Assembly: GCA_965199665.1 (NCBI GenBank)
Contig: CBDASO010000001.1
Coordinates: 248,001 to 312,000 of the forward strand
Length of the DNA: 64,000 nucleotides
Reading direction: 5' to 3'
From: JAVVHH01 sp965199665
Lineage (GTDB): Bacteria > Pseudomonadota > Alphaproteobacteria > Acetobacterales > Acetobacteraceae
Shown in pieces: positions 1 to 8,713 of this stretch. The translations under genes were made by a program, and so were the position numbers. Positions within the stretch are counted from its first letter, which is position 1. The number at the start of each line of letters is the position of its first letter. The notes under the pieces are model-generated. The model was not told the DNA's origin. It did not search any database and was given only the letters and a program-made list of their open reading frames with translations.

Positions 1-2238
1 CGGCACGCCTGCGCGCTGCTGCGGGCGGCGCCGCCGGGCGTGCGGCTCGTCGGCATCATCGATCCCGCCTTGCCCCCGCCGATCGCGGCAGCGGCGGCCA
101 CCCTGCACGCGACGGTCCCGAACGCCTACGCTGCGCAGGCGCGAGGGGAGGGCCCGCTCGCCGCCTTTGTCTCGCTCTCCCCGGTCACGCACGATCCGCT
201 CCTCACCGCCCGCCTCGCCGCCGATCCGGCGCTGTTGCGCGCGGCCGTGGTCTACGATTTCATCCCGCGGCGCGAGCCGGAGCGATACCTGCCCAACCCG
301 GCCGCTCGCGTGGCCTATGCCACCGCGCTGAGCTGGCTCCGCCGCTTCGACCTGTTCCTGCCGATCTCGCAGGCCACCGCGGACGAAATCGGCCCCGTGC
401 TGGGCGCGCCGGCCGCTGCGATCGCGCTGACCGGGGCCGCGCTGGACGAGCGCTTCGAGCAGATCGCGCCGGCCCGGGCGGGTCGGACGCCCCGCCACCT
501 GCTGGTGGTCGGCGGCGGCGATCCGCGCAAGAACCCGGAGGTGGTGATCCGCGCCCATGCGAGGAGCCGCACGCTGCAGCGGATGGGCGTGGAGCTGGTG
601 GTGGCCGGCAGCTACGGCCGACCCGATGCGGCAGCGTTCCAGGCGCTGGCCGGCGCCTGCGGCGGCGACCCGGCGCTCGTCCGCGTACCCGGTCATGTCA
701 GCGACGAGCAGCTGTTCCGCGGTTTCGCCGACGCCTACGCCGTCGTGTGTCCATCGCGAGACGAGGGGTTCTCCCTGCCGGTGGTGGAGGGCATGGCCGC
801 CGGGCTGCCGAGCCTGGCCTCCGACATCCCGGCGCATCGGGAACTGGTCACCGACCCGGCGCTCCGCTTCGCGCCGGAGGACGACGCGGCGCTGCTGCCC
901 TTGCTCGAGCGTGCGGTGACGGATCCGGCGTGGCGGGCGGGGGTGGTGGCGAGCCAGGCGGCGGTCTGGCCGCGGTTCCGCGCCGACGCGGTGGGGGCAC
1001 GCTTCTGGCAGCCGATCCTGCAGCGATTGGAGGCCGGGTTACGACGGCCCGCCGTCAATCGCGGGCGCCGGCCGCGGGTCGCGGTGCTGTCGCCGATGCC
1101 GCCGGAACGCTCCGGCGTGTCCGATTATACGGCGGCCACCTGCGTCGAATTCGGCAAGCTGGTCGAGCTCGACGTCTTCTCGGGCGCCGGCCATTCGGTG
1201 TCGCCGCCGGGTGTGGACCGCATGCTGCCGCTGAACGCGCTGCCGCACCTGCGGCCCCGGTACGACCGGGTGGTGAGCGTGGTGGGCAACTCGCATTTCC
1301 ATCTCAAGCTGTTCGACTACATGCGCCGCTACGGCAGCGCCTGCATCGCGCACGACGCCCGCATGATCGGCTTCTATCGCTACCTGCTGGGGATCGAGCA
1401 CTCGCTGGCCGTCGCCGCGCGCGAGGTCGGGCGCCCCGTCAGCGAGGCGGAACTGGAAAGCTGGATCGCCGACGAGGCGTCGCTCAAGGCGCTGTTCCTC
1501 GGCGAGATCGCGGCGACGGCGAGCCCGAGCATCGTGCATTCCCCGGTAACGGCCACCCTGTTCGAGGAGCGTTACGGCGTGCGTCCGGCCTATCTCCCGT
1601 TCAGCATCTACCGTCCTTGGACGACGGATCAGTTGAGCGCGCCGGCGCGGGCGGCGGCGCGGGAGCGGCTGGGCGTCGGGCCGGGCCAGATCGTGATCGC
1701 CACCTTTGGTTACGTTCAGGAGACCAAGGCGCCGGAGGATTGCGTCTGGGCGCTCGAGACCCTGCGGCACTGGGGGTTCGACGCCCGGCTCGATTTCGTC
1801 GGCAGCACGGATTACCAGTCGGACAAGGGCGTGCGCTTGAGGGCGCTGATCGCCCGGTTGGGACTCGGCCACAAGGTCCGTTTCGCGCCCAGCTACGTGC
1901 CGGAGCAGACCTACGGCGATTACCTGGTCGGCGCGGATCTCGCGATCCAGCTACGCACGTATGGGTTCGGTGCGCTGTCGGGCGGCTTGCTCGACTGCGC
2001 CGCCGCGGGGTTGCCCACGGTGACCAACAATTCGCTGGGCGAGGCGGTCGGCACCCCGACGAGCTATGTCAGCCGCATCCCGGACGCGATCAGCCCGCCT
2101 TTGCTGGCCGAAGCGTTGGCCAACCTGCTGGAAGACGGGCCGAGCCCCACTCGGCGCGAGGCCGAGCGGGCGGAGTTCTCCGACCAGCGCAGCTTCCGCC
2201 GCTACGCTGCGTCGTTGTGCGAGGTGCTGGGCCTATGA
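1..2238 (+). CDS. Two-domain GT4-type glycosyltransferase, 5' end outside window
   Basis: The frame is open from base 1, so the true start probably lies upstream; the first in-window start is a GTG at 40. Counting from that GTG, two glycosyltransferase domains lie in tandem. The first spans about residues 1-320 and carries the donor-site motif SRDEGFSLPVVEGMAAGLP near 237-256. The second begins near 344 with SPMPPERSGVSDYT and runs to the end. Both look like GT-B fold, GT4-family enzymes that move sugars from nucleotide donors to a growing glycan at the inner membrane. The stop overlaps the next start (ATGA), so it is co-translated with another glycosyltransferase. Two linked domains suggest consecutive sugar additions. 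The sugar specificity cannot be read from the sequence. Confidence 0.85.
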   Translation, partial: RHACALLRAAPPGVRLVGIIDPALPPPIAAAAATLHATVPNAYAAQARGEGPLAAFVSLSPVTHDPLLTARLAADPALLRAAVVYDFIPRREPERYLPNPAARVAYATALSWLRRFDLFLPISQATADEIGPVLGAPAAAIALTGAALDERFEQIAPARAGRTPRHLLVVGGGDPRKNPEVVIRAHARSRTLQRMGVELVVAGSYGRPDAAAFQALAGACGGDPALVRVPGHVSDEQLFRGFADAYAVVCPSRDEGFSLPVVEGMAAGLPSLASDIPAHRELVTDPALRFAPEDDAALLPLLERAVTDPAWRAGVVASQAAVWPRFRADAVGARFWQPILQRLEAGLRRPAVNRGRRPRVAVLSPMPPERSGVSDYTAATCVEFGKLVELDVFSGAGHSVSPPGVDRMLPLNALPHLRPRYDRVVSVVGNSHFHLKLFDYMRRYGSACIAHDARMIGFYRYLLGIEHSLAVAAREVGRPVSEAELESWIADEASLKALFLGEIAATASPSIVHSPVTATLFEERYGVRPAYLPFSIYRPWTTDQLSAPARAAARERLGVGPGQIVIATFGYVQETKAPEDCVWALETLRHWGFDARLDFVGSTDYQSDKGVRLRALIARLGLGHKVRFAPSYVPEQTYGDYLVGADLAIQLRTYGFGALSGGLLDCAAAGLPTVTNNSLGEAVGTPTSYVSRIPDAISPPLLAEALANLLEDGPSPTRREAERAEFSDQRSFRRYAASLCEVLGL

Positions 2239-3371
2239 CGGTGGGGTCGCTTTACCTCGACGTGACCGAGGTGGTGCAGCATCCGCTCCGCAGCGGCATC
2301 CAGCGCGTGGAGCGGGAAGCGATCCGGCATTGGGCGGGACCGATGCCGACGCCTTGCGTGATCGATGCTGGCGGCCGGGTCGTCCGCCTCGCCGGCGCCG
2401 TCTTGGACGTGTTGCAGGCCGACACGGACGGCAGCCCGGCGGCACGGGCGGTGGAACGGGAGAAGTTGGCAGCCTTGCGGCATGCCGGCAGCCCGGTCGC
2501 CGACGACGCGGTCGGCCGCCTACTCAACCTGGAACTGTTCTTCGCCGCCAGCCGGGCCGACGCCTACCTCCGCCTCGCCGGACGCGGCGTGCCGGTGCTG
2601 TTCTACATCTACGATTTCCTGCCCTTCCTGCGTCCCGAGCTGTTCGAGCCCAGCACACCGCAGGCCTGCATGCACTTCCTCCGCGCCGTGCGCAGTGCAG
2701 GCGACCGGGTCGCCTTCCTGAGCAGGAGCACGCGCGACGACTTCGCGCGGCGGATCGCCCGACGCCCGCCGCCGGCCGCCGGATGGCCCGTGTTCGACCC
2801 GGGTGCCGACGGGCTGGGCCTCGAGCGGCAGGTGTTTCGGCCGGACCGCCGAAGCTTCGTCTCCATCGGCACGATGGAGCGGCGCAAGAACACGGAAGCG
2901 GTGCTGGACGCGTTCGATTTGCTGCACGCGCGTGGCGTCCCGGCCGAGCTGGTCCTGGCCGGCCGCATCGCGCCGGGGCAGGACCGGGTGCGCGCGCTGG
3001 CGGCGCAGGGCCATCCCCGCCTGCGCGTGCTGGAAGAGCCGACGGACGAAGCGCTGCGGGCCGTGTTGCGCGAGGCGCGGGCCGTGGTGATGCCGAGCGA
3101 GGCGGAGGGGTTCGGCCTGCCGCCCTACGAGGCGGCGCATGCCGGTATCGCCGCCATCGCGAGCCGCCACCTCCCAAGCGCGGCCTTGCTGACATCCGGT
3201 GCGCTTCTGCTCGATCGGATGGATCCCCCGTCCATCGCGGCGGCCGTCGAGTCGTTACTGGACGATGACGTCGCGGCCGAGCTGTGGCAGGCGGCGGCCG
3301 GGCTGCGCCTGCCGGTCTGGCAGGATTTCGGGCGCGGACTGTCCGCCTGGGCCCGGCAGGATGCAGGGTGA
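2235..3371 (+). CDS. GT4-family glycosyltransferase
   Basis: This 378-residue protein starts at an ATG overlapping the upstream stop (ATGA). The frame is open well upstream, but only this start fits the operon. The C-terminal half shows the GT4 pattern: a second-domain strand start at SIGTMERRKNTEAVLDAF (about 210-227) and the donor-binding motif PSEAEGFGLPPYEAAHAG (about 286-303). The N-terminal segment MTVGSLYLDVTEVVQH followed by SGIQRVERE resembles bacterial GTs that decorate surface polysaccharides. It probably adds one sugar in the same glycan pathway as its neighbours. No signal peptide or membrane helix is seen, so it is likely cytoplasmic or peripheral. Acceptor and donor are unknown. 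Confidence 0.82.
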   Translation: MTVGSLYLDVTEVVQHPLRSGIQRVEREAIRHWAGPMPTPCVIDAGGRVVRLAGAVLDVLQADTDGSPAARAVEREKLAALRHAGSPVADDAVGRLLNLELFFAASRADAYLRLAGRGVPVLFYIYDFLPFLRPELFEPSTPQACMHFLRAVRSAGDRVAFLSRSTRDDFARRIARRPPPAAGWPVFDPGADGLGLERQVFRPDRRSFVSIGTMERRKNTEAVLDAFDLLHARGVPAELVLAGRIAPGQDRVRALAAQGHPRLRVLEEPTDEALRAVLREARAVVMPSEAEGFGLPPYEAAHAGIAAIASRHLPSAALLTSGALLLDRMDPPSIAAAVESLLDDDVAAELWQAAAGLRLPVWQDFGRGLSAWARQDAG

Positions 3372-3387
3372 GTTGCGACGTTCCGGC

Positions 3388-4593
3388 ATGAACGTACTGT
3401 ATTTCACGGTTGTGCCGCTTGCCGGCGCGACAAACGGTGGCAGCCTCTGTTGCCGCAACCACGTGCAGCGCCTCGCGGCCGATCCGGGCGTGGCGCTCAC
3501 CGTCATGGTGGCCGGTCCTGCGGGAGACCGGGAGGCAACCGAAGCCTTTCTCGATGGGTTGGGGATCCAGCGTCGCTACTTCCAGCCGTTCCGCACCGAC
3601 AACGTCCATCACGAGCGCAACACGCTCCGTTCGATCGCCGAGTTCGCGGCCAAGGCGGTCTTCCAGTTCCCGTGGGAGATCGCGGCGCTGAACCAACCGC
3701 ACATCCAGGAAGGCATCGATTGGGCGGTCAAGGGCTACGGGATCGAGGTCGTCGTCATTGATTACCACTCGAGTGCCTTGTTCCTGAAGCTGCCGCTCAC
3801 CGGCGCGCGCACGGCGGTGGTGAAGCTCAATCGCGAAGGGGAATTCTACTCGGATCTCATCCGCGCGGGGAACACCCGGCACGGCTCGCTGACCCGCGGC
3901 ATCAGCTTGCGCCGGGCGCAACGGTTCGAACGGCGGGTGGACCAGACGGTGGACAAGGTGGTCGTGATCGGGGCGCCCGACTTGCCAAGATACCCGGTCC
4001 GGTCACCGCCCGCGTGCATTTCCCCGTTCCTGGACCCGCGGGCGCGGCAGTGGCGGTATGCCGGCCGGGGCGAGCTGTTCTTCATCGGCGACATCGGGCA
4101 CTTCCCCAACCACGAGGCGGTCGAGTGGATCGCCACCCGGCTTGCGCCGGCGCTGCAGCGGCAAGGGTGCACGGCGACCATTACTGTCGTCGGCGCGGCG
4201 GCGGACCAGGTGCCGGAAAGCTGGCGTCAAGCCAACGTCGCCTATCTCGGACGGTCTACGCGCGAGGATGTGGAGGACCGCTTCCTCCATTCCGACCTGA
4301 TGCTCTGCCCCGTGTTCAATGATTACGGGGTGAAGTTCAAATCGCTTGAGGCCCTCGCTTACGGCATCCCGCTGCTTGCCTCGTTGCAGACGCTGCTCGG
4401 CCTACCGTACCTGCGGGAGACACCAAGCATCGACCTTCGGGCGCCGGACGCGGTCGCGGAGACGATCGCGGGATTGGTGGGCCAACCCGCGCGGCTGGAA
4501 GCCTTGAGCGCGCAGCAGAGGGCACAACAGGACGCCTTTATCGCCACTCAGGGCACGATCTGGTCCGAAACGCTGGCCGCACCTTCCGCCTGA
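3388..4593 (+). CDS. GT4-type glycosyltransferase, third of the cluster
   Basis: A protein of about 401 residues beginning MNVLYFTVVPLAGATNGG, a typical GT-B N-terminal strand and glycine loop. An in-frame ATG at 3361 would add nine residues but overlaps the previous gene by 11 bp and has no spaced ribosome site, so 3388 is preferred. The second Rossmann domain starts near 228 (FFIGDIGHFPNHEAVEW). A late motif, PVFNDYGVKFKSLEALAYG near 309-327, corresponds to the nucleotide-sugar binding loop. Unlike its two neighbours it lacks the usual EGFG acidic motif, having NDYGVKFKSLEA, as in the pfam Glyco_trans_1_4 group. It ends 14 bp before the convergent methyltransferase gene. Confidence 0.78.
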   Translation: MNVLYFTVVPLAGATNGGSLCCRNHVQRLAADPGVALTVMVAGPAGDREATEAFLDGLGIQRRYFQPFRTDNVHHERNTLRSIAEFAAKAVFQFPWEIAALNQPHIQEGIDWAVKGYGIEVVVIDYHSSALFLKLPLTGARTAVVKLNREGEFYSDLIRAGNTRHGSLTRGISLRRAQRFERRVDQTVDKVVVIGAPDLPRYPVRSPPACISPFLDPRARQWRYAGRGELFFIGDIGHFPNHEAVEWIATRLAPALQRQGCTATITVVGAAADQVPESWRQANVAYLGRSTREDVEDRFLHSDLMLCPVFNDYGVKFKSLEALAYGIPLLASLQTLLGLPYLRETPSIDLRAPDAVAETIAGLVGQPARLEALSAQQRAQQDAFIATQGTIWSETLAAPSA

Positions 4594-4607
4594 TGGGCAT
4601 CGGCGGG

Positions 4608-6266
4608 TCAGCCGTCGCGTTCGCCGGCAATGCCCTCCATGGCCAAGGTGAGTAGCGTATCTTCCAACAGCTTGCCAAACTGCCGGATCTCGGTCTGCAA
4701 CTCGGCGATACGCGGGTCGGGCGGCGCCGCAGCAGGTGGCGGTATGGGCGGCATCGGGCGGGCCGCGGCGTGGGCCAGTTCCTCGCCGAGGCGGCCGAGC
4801 CGCGCATCGAGCTGCCGGAACTCGGCCTGGAGTTGCAGGGTGAGGAAAGCGCGCAGGCGCAAGGCGGCCGGCCGGCCGAGCGGCCGGAATGGGCGATAGG
4901 CGACCCAGGCGGCTCGCTTGGCCAGCGAGCGGCGCGGAGGCGGAACGGCAGGACCAGCTGCGCTCGGCGCCGCTCCGGCCGATGCCTCGGACGGAGGAGG
5001 AGGGGCGAGAAGGGCAGCCTCTTCCGGCGGGACGGGCGGAATAGGCGTGCCGCGCAGGCGTCGCAGCAGGCGAGCCAGCGGCAACACGGCGCGCAACGCG
5101 GCCGGCCCGTCCGGCCATTGCAATTCACGGAGGAGCCGACGCAGCCGGGCCGCCTCGCTACGCAGCGGTGCCAGCGAGTCTCGTTCGCGGGCCACGGCCT
5201 CGAGCCGAGCTTCTAGGGTGCCGACGGCCCGTTCGCGGTCGAACCGGGCCGCCGTGCACTGCGCTTCCAGATCCGCGACTTGGCGACGGAGTTCGGCGGC
5301 CTGGAAGGCATGCGCTTCGGCGACCGCGGTGATCGCGGCATTCTGTTCGGCGGGCAGCGCGTCCAGGCGTCGCCGCACGGCCGCGAGCTGGTCGTGCGCC
5401 TCGCTCAACGCTTGTTGGAGTCCCGCGGCCTTCACGCGGTCGGCGGCGTGAAGCTGCTCGTGCTGGGCCCGCTCGTCCCCGTGTTCGGCCCGGGCTGCGG
5501 CCAGTTCGGCGGCCAGTGCGTCCCCTCGCGCCTGTGCGCTGGCCACCTGTGCTTCGGCGGCGGCGAGCCGTGGATCGTAGCGCTGGAAGCCGTCCAGCAC
5601 GTTGACCGGCATGTCGAAATGCCGGAGCAGGTCGGCGCGTTCCTCGGGAACGTAGAAGCAGTTGATGCCATCGAAATAGGCCCGGCGGTAGCCGCCCTCG
5701 ATCAGGCGCGGCTCCCAGCGCGCATTGTCCAGCACGGTGCTGCGGGGCTTGGTGGCCTCGATCACCAGGACCGTTGGCCGGATCGCCCGCCAGTCGGTGG
5801 ACCCGATGATGGCGTCCTCGGCCCCTTCCGCATCGATCTTCAGGAACGCGATCGGCCGGCCTTTCGCATACCGGTCGAGGATGTTGCCCAGCGTGTCGCA
5901 CGCGACGGTGCGGTAGGTGATCGTGACCGGGCCCGCTTCCGCTTCGCTTCCTGCGGGAGCGTCCGGCTCCACGTGCGAGAGCCCGGCGTACCAACCCGGA
6001 TGCTGGGCGAAGCTGACGCTGCCCGCATGGTCGAGCACGGCCATCTGGAGATTGATGTCGCGGGGGCGTGCCGCAGCTAGTTCGGCGAAGATCTCGCCGG
6101 GTTCGATGTTCAGCCCGTCCCAACCACGATCGTAGAACGCCTTGGTGACTGAATCCTGCACGGGATGGTAGGCGCCGATGTCGACGTAGAACGCGTAGTG
6201 CTCCCCCGCGAAGACGCGATGAAGCAGCACGTCCTCGAAGTTCTGCGCATACGAGACGATGCCCAT
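4608..6266 (-). CDS. FkbM-family methyltransferase with long coiled-coil tail
   Basis: A 552-residue protein starting at the ATG giving MGIVSYAQNFEDVLL; the frame continues upstream into the neighbouring gene but this start sits 11 bp after it. Residues about 1-215 form an FkbM SAM-dependent methyltransferase domain: YVDIGAYHPVQDSVTK is the SAM-binding loop and FLKIDAEGAEDAII the conserved strand with acidic residues. Residues about 225-380 are alanine/glutamate/arginine-rich heptads predicted to be coiled coil. A proline-rich linker and a basic C-terminal region follow. FkbM enzymes O-methylate sugars or polyketides. Beside glycosyltransferases, glycan methylation, perhaps at chain ends, is the natural inference. 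The coiled coil could measure or anchor a complex. Confidence 0.83.
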   Translation of the reverse strand: MGIVSYAQNFEDVLLHRVFAGEHYAFYVDIGAYHPVQDSVTKAFYDRGWDGLNIEPGEIFAELAAARPRDINLQMAVLDHAGSVSFAQHPGWYAGLSHVEPDAPAGSEAEAGPVTITYRTVACDTLGNILDRYAKGRPIAFLKIDAEGAEDAIIGSTDWRAIRPTVLVIEATKPRSTVLDNARWEPRLIEGGYRRAYFDGINCFYVPEERADLLRHFDMPVNVLDGFQRYDPRLAAAEAQVASAQARGDALAAELAAARAEHGDERAQHEQLHAADRVKAAGLQQALSEAHDQLAAVRRRLDALPAEQNAAITAVAEAHAFQAAELRRQVADLEAQCTAARFDRERAVGTLEARLEAVARERDSLAPLRSEAARLRRLLRELQWPDGPAALRAVLPLARLLRRLRGTPIPPVPPEEAALLAPPPPSEASAGAAPSAAGPAVPPPRRSLAKRAAWVAYRPFRPLGRPAALRLRAFLTLQLQAEFRQLDARLGRLGEELAHAAARPMPPIPPPAAAPPDPRIAELQTEIRQFGKLLEDTLLTLAMEGIAGERDG

Positions 6267-6277
6267 GGGCGGGGTCG

Positions 6278-7513
6278 CTAGACGATTTCGATTTCGGGGA
6301 ACGGGAAGATCATGCGTCCGCCGCCCGCCAGGAACTCCGCCTCGCGTTGCATGATGCCTTCCTTGAAGTGCCAAGGCAGCACCAAGTAGTAGTCCGGCTT
6401 CATCGCCTTCACCTCGGCCTCCGAGGCGATCGGGATGTTGGTGCCCGGAGTGAACGCGCCAAACTTGTCCGGATTGACCTCCGCGATCACCGGCAGCTCC
6501 GCCGTCGTGATGCCGCAGAACTGCAGCACGACGTTGCCCTTGGTGGAGGCGCCGTAGCCGGCGACCATCTTGCCGTCCGCCGCGAGCGTCTTGAGCAGTC
6601 GCATCAGGTCGGCACGGTGCCGGTAGACCCGGTCCTCGAACTCGCGATAGGGCCGCGGGGTGTCGAGGTTCATGCGCTGCTCCTGACCAAGCAGCCAGTC
6701 CAGCACGGCGCGCTCGCCCTCGCGCCCGTCGCTCTTGCGCACCGCGGAGATGGCGAAACTGCCACCATTGATGCCGTTCAGCTTGACGTCCACCGCGCGC
6801 AGCCCGGCGGCATCGAGGATGCGGTTGACGACGCCGAGCGAGTAATACTCGAGGTGCTCGTGGCACACCGTGTCGTAGCTGGTCATCCGCAGCATGGACG
6901 GCATGTAGCTCTGCTCGAAATGCCAGACGCCGCCCGGTGCCAGGACCTGCTCGATCTCCCGCGCGAAGGCGATCGGATCCTCCAGATCGTAGAACATGGC
7001 GATCGAGGTCACGAGCTTGGCCGGCTTGCCGCCCGCCTTGCGATAGGCCTCGGCGGAGAAGAAGTCGGGCACGAGGGTGATGTCGTCGGGGTAGTATTGC
7101 CGGAACTTGGCGCCGGTCGGGTCGATGCCGGTGCGCTGCAGCGACGGCGTGGCGTATGCCTTGAGCGACGTGCCGTCATTGCTGCCGATATCCAGCACGG
7201 CGTCGCCTGCGGAAAGCCCGGCGAAGCGCTCCAACTGCGCGACCTTGGTCGACAGATGCCGCACCATGCTGGCGTTCAGCCCGGAACGGTAGCCATAATT
7301 CTCGCCATACATCTCGCCGAGATCGTAGGAATGCGCCAGCTGCAGCAATCCGGATTCGGGGCACCACACCAGGCGCAACGGTCCCGTGGTGATCGGTTCG
7401 TCCACGCGCTTGGGGAACACGCCCGTCAGCGCCTGGCGGCCCAGGTCCAGCACGTCGATCAGCGTGCGGCCGCCGCCCACGCGGCATTGCTCGATGGCGG
7501 TATATCTGTCCAT
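6278..7513 (-). CDS. C-methyltransferase of the TylCIII type (NDP-hexose/surface glycan)
   Basis: This 411-residue protein has the three-part layout of sugar C-methyltransferases: an N-terminal zinc-ribbon-like region, a central SAM Rossmann domain (VLDIGSNDGTSLKAYATPS, about 104-122) and a C-terminal domain containing GYGASTKGNVVLQF (about 312-325) and FPFPEIEIV at the end. In the family the N-terminal part normally holds a CxxC...CxxC zinc site. Here it reads CRVGG and CPESG, so one cysteine of each pair is missing and the site looks incapable of normal zinc binding. It is followed 11 bp later by the FkbM gene in the same operon. It probably methylates a deoxysugar carbon in the glycan made by the convergent glycosyltransferases. 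Confidence 0.82.
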   Translation of the reverse strand: MDRYTAIEQCRVGGGRTLIDVLDLGRQALTGVFPKRVDEPITTGPLRLVWCPESGLLQLAHSYDLGEMYGENYGYRSGLNASMVRHLSTKVAQLERFAGLSAGDAVLDIGSNDGTSLKAYATPSLQRTGIDPTGAKFRQYYPDDITLVPDFFSAEAYRKAGGKPAKLVTSIAMFYDLEDPIAFAREIEQVLAPGGVWHFEQSYMPSMLRMTSYDTVCHEHLEYYSLGVVNRILDAAGLRAVDVKLNGINGGSFAISAVRKSDGREGERAVLDWLLGQEQRMNLDTPRPYREFEDRVYRHRADLMRLLKTLAADGKMVAGYGASTKGNVVLQFCGITTAELPVIAEVNPDKFGAFTPGTNIPIASEAEVKAMKPDYYLVLPWHFKEGIMQREAEFLAGGGRMIFPFPEIEIV

Positions 7514-7600
7514 GCTGGGCCGTTCTCCTATGACGCCGCGCTACATAGTGACCGGGGCGATGCGTTGTCGAGACGGGCGGCGCGCCCCGGCCTGCCGGAG

Positions 7601-7666
7601 CGGACGTGCTAGCCCGCCGGGGCGGACGTGCTGGTCCGCCGGGGCGGACGTGCTAGCCCGCCGGGG
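7601..7666. repeat. Three exact-length tandem copies of a 22-bp GC-rich unit
   Basis: The unit CGGACGTGCTAGCCCGCCGG plus GG is present at 7601-7622 and 7645-7666. The middle copy at 7623-7644 differs at two bases (GGTCC for AGCCC). Those changes create a perfect inverted pair, GTCCGC...GCGGAC, across the boundary with the third copy. The array lies between the divergent starts of the methyltransferase and CBS-protein genes. Confidence 0.9.
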
Positions 7667-7689
7667 CCGGGCCGTGCCAAAAGGCCGGC

Positions 7690-8115
7690 ATGAACGTGGC
7701 AGACATCATGACGCGCGACGTCGAGTTCGTGCTTCCGACCGCGACGGTGGCGGAGGCGGCGATGGCGATGGGCGATCTCAGCGTCGGCGCGCTGCCGGTG
7801 GGCTCGGAGAGCGATCTGCAGGGCATCCTGACCGATCGCGACATCCTGTTCCGCGTCGTGGCCGTGGGCGGCAGCAACTCGGAGGTGCTGGTGGGCGACG
7901 TCATGACGCCGACCATCTTCTCCTGCCGCCAGGAGGATCGGCTCACCACCGCGCTCGATCTCATGGCGGCCCGCAACGTGCGCCGGCTGCCGGTGCTGGA
8001 CAGCAACGGCACCGTGGTCGGCCTGGTCACGCTGGCGGACCTGTCGCGCCACCTGCTGCTGCAGAGCGAAACGGTGCAGGAAGCCGTGCGGGCGATCTCC
8101 GGCCCGACGGTCTGA
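7690..8115 (+). CDS. Tandem CBS-domain protein
   Basis: A 141-residue protein composed almost entirely of two CBS motifs, about residues 4-60 and 72-130. Each begins with the typical DIMT/DVMTPTIF strand and contains the GILTDRDILFR and GLVTLADLSRHLL helices. CBS pairs bind adenosyl ligands such as AMP, ATP or SAM and act as energy or redox sensors. Stand-alone versions of this size are soluble and modulate partner enzymes. No fused catalytic domain or signal peptide is present. It is divergent from the methyltransferase gene and convergent with the TerB-like gene, so no partner can be inferred from an operon. Confidence 0.9.
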   Translation: MNVADIMTRDVEFVLPTATVAEAAMAMGDLSVGALPVGSESDLQGILTDRDILFRVVAVGGSNSEVLVGDVMTPTIFSCRQEDRLTTALDLMAARNVRRLPVLDSNGTVVGLVTLADLSRHLLLQSETVQEAVRAISGPTV

Positions 8116-8131
8116 GACCGCCTAGGCCGTT

Positions 8132-8713
8132 CTACTGCGCGGCGCCGAACTGGCTGTGGAGCCGGGTCAGCGTGTCGGCCGGGATCTTGAGCCGGACGGC
8201 GAGATAGCGCAGCCAGCTCTGCCCGGCCTCGTCGTGCCGGTCCGCGCCCAACAGCGAGGCGGCGTAGAACAACGAGACCACGTGCGCGTCGCGGACCTGG
8301 TGCAGCAACTCATCCAGGCTGAGCGGCCGCTCCAGCGCGCGCGCCAGGAAGCTCGGGTCGGTCGATTGCAGCTGCACGCCCGACAGCACGCCGCGCAGTC
8401 GGCGCTCGGCTGTCTCGTCGAATGGCCCGCTCGCCCGCGCGGCCAGGATCGCGGCCCCGATCAGCAACTCCGTCCGTTGATCGTCCAGGTGGCCCAGCGC
8501 GGTGGGCGGTGGGCCGAGCAGTTGCTGCCGATTGCGGGCGTGGCCGAACATCACCTTGGCGGCCAGCACCGCCATCGGCTCCGTTTCGCCCGGCGGGGCC
8601 GCGCGCTCCGGCCTGCTCGGGTCGGCGACCCAGCCCAGGGCGGCCAGGCTCCGGTGCCAGGCCGCCGACTGCACGATCCGCGTCACCAGCCCACGCCGCG
8701 GTTCCTCCGTCAT
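8132..8713 (-). CDS. TerB/DUF533-like protein coupled to a permease
   Basis: A 193-residue, mostly helical protein starting MTEEPRRGLVTRIV at an ATG that overlaps the stop of the upstream permease (ATGA). From about residue 50 it shows the pattern of tellurite-resistance TerB/DUF533 (YebE-like) proteins: an LLIGAAILAARASGPFDETAERR helix with acidic residues, a central LERPLSLDELLHQV segment and a final LRYLAVRLKIPADTL helix. No signal peptide is visible. TerB folds bind metal ions or peptides and associate with membranes. Strict coupling to the SLC13-type permease suggests a shared role, but no substrate is evident. The family call is moderate because no unique catalytic motif exists. Confidence 0.68.
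   Translation of the reverse strand: MTEEPRRGLVTRIVQSAAWHRSLAALGWVADPSRPERAAPPGETEPMAVLAAKVMFGHARNRQQLLGPPPTALGHLDDQRTELLIGAAILAARASGPFDETAERRLRGVLSGVQLQSTDPSFLARALERPLSLDELLHQVRDAHVVSLFYAASLLGADRHDEAGQSWLRYLAVRLKIPADTLTRLHSQFGAAQ

Noticed and set aside
7601..7666. CRISPR-like repeats
   Set aside because: The three units are directly adjacent with no spacers, so this is a simple tandem repeat.
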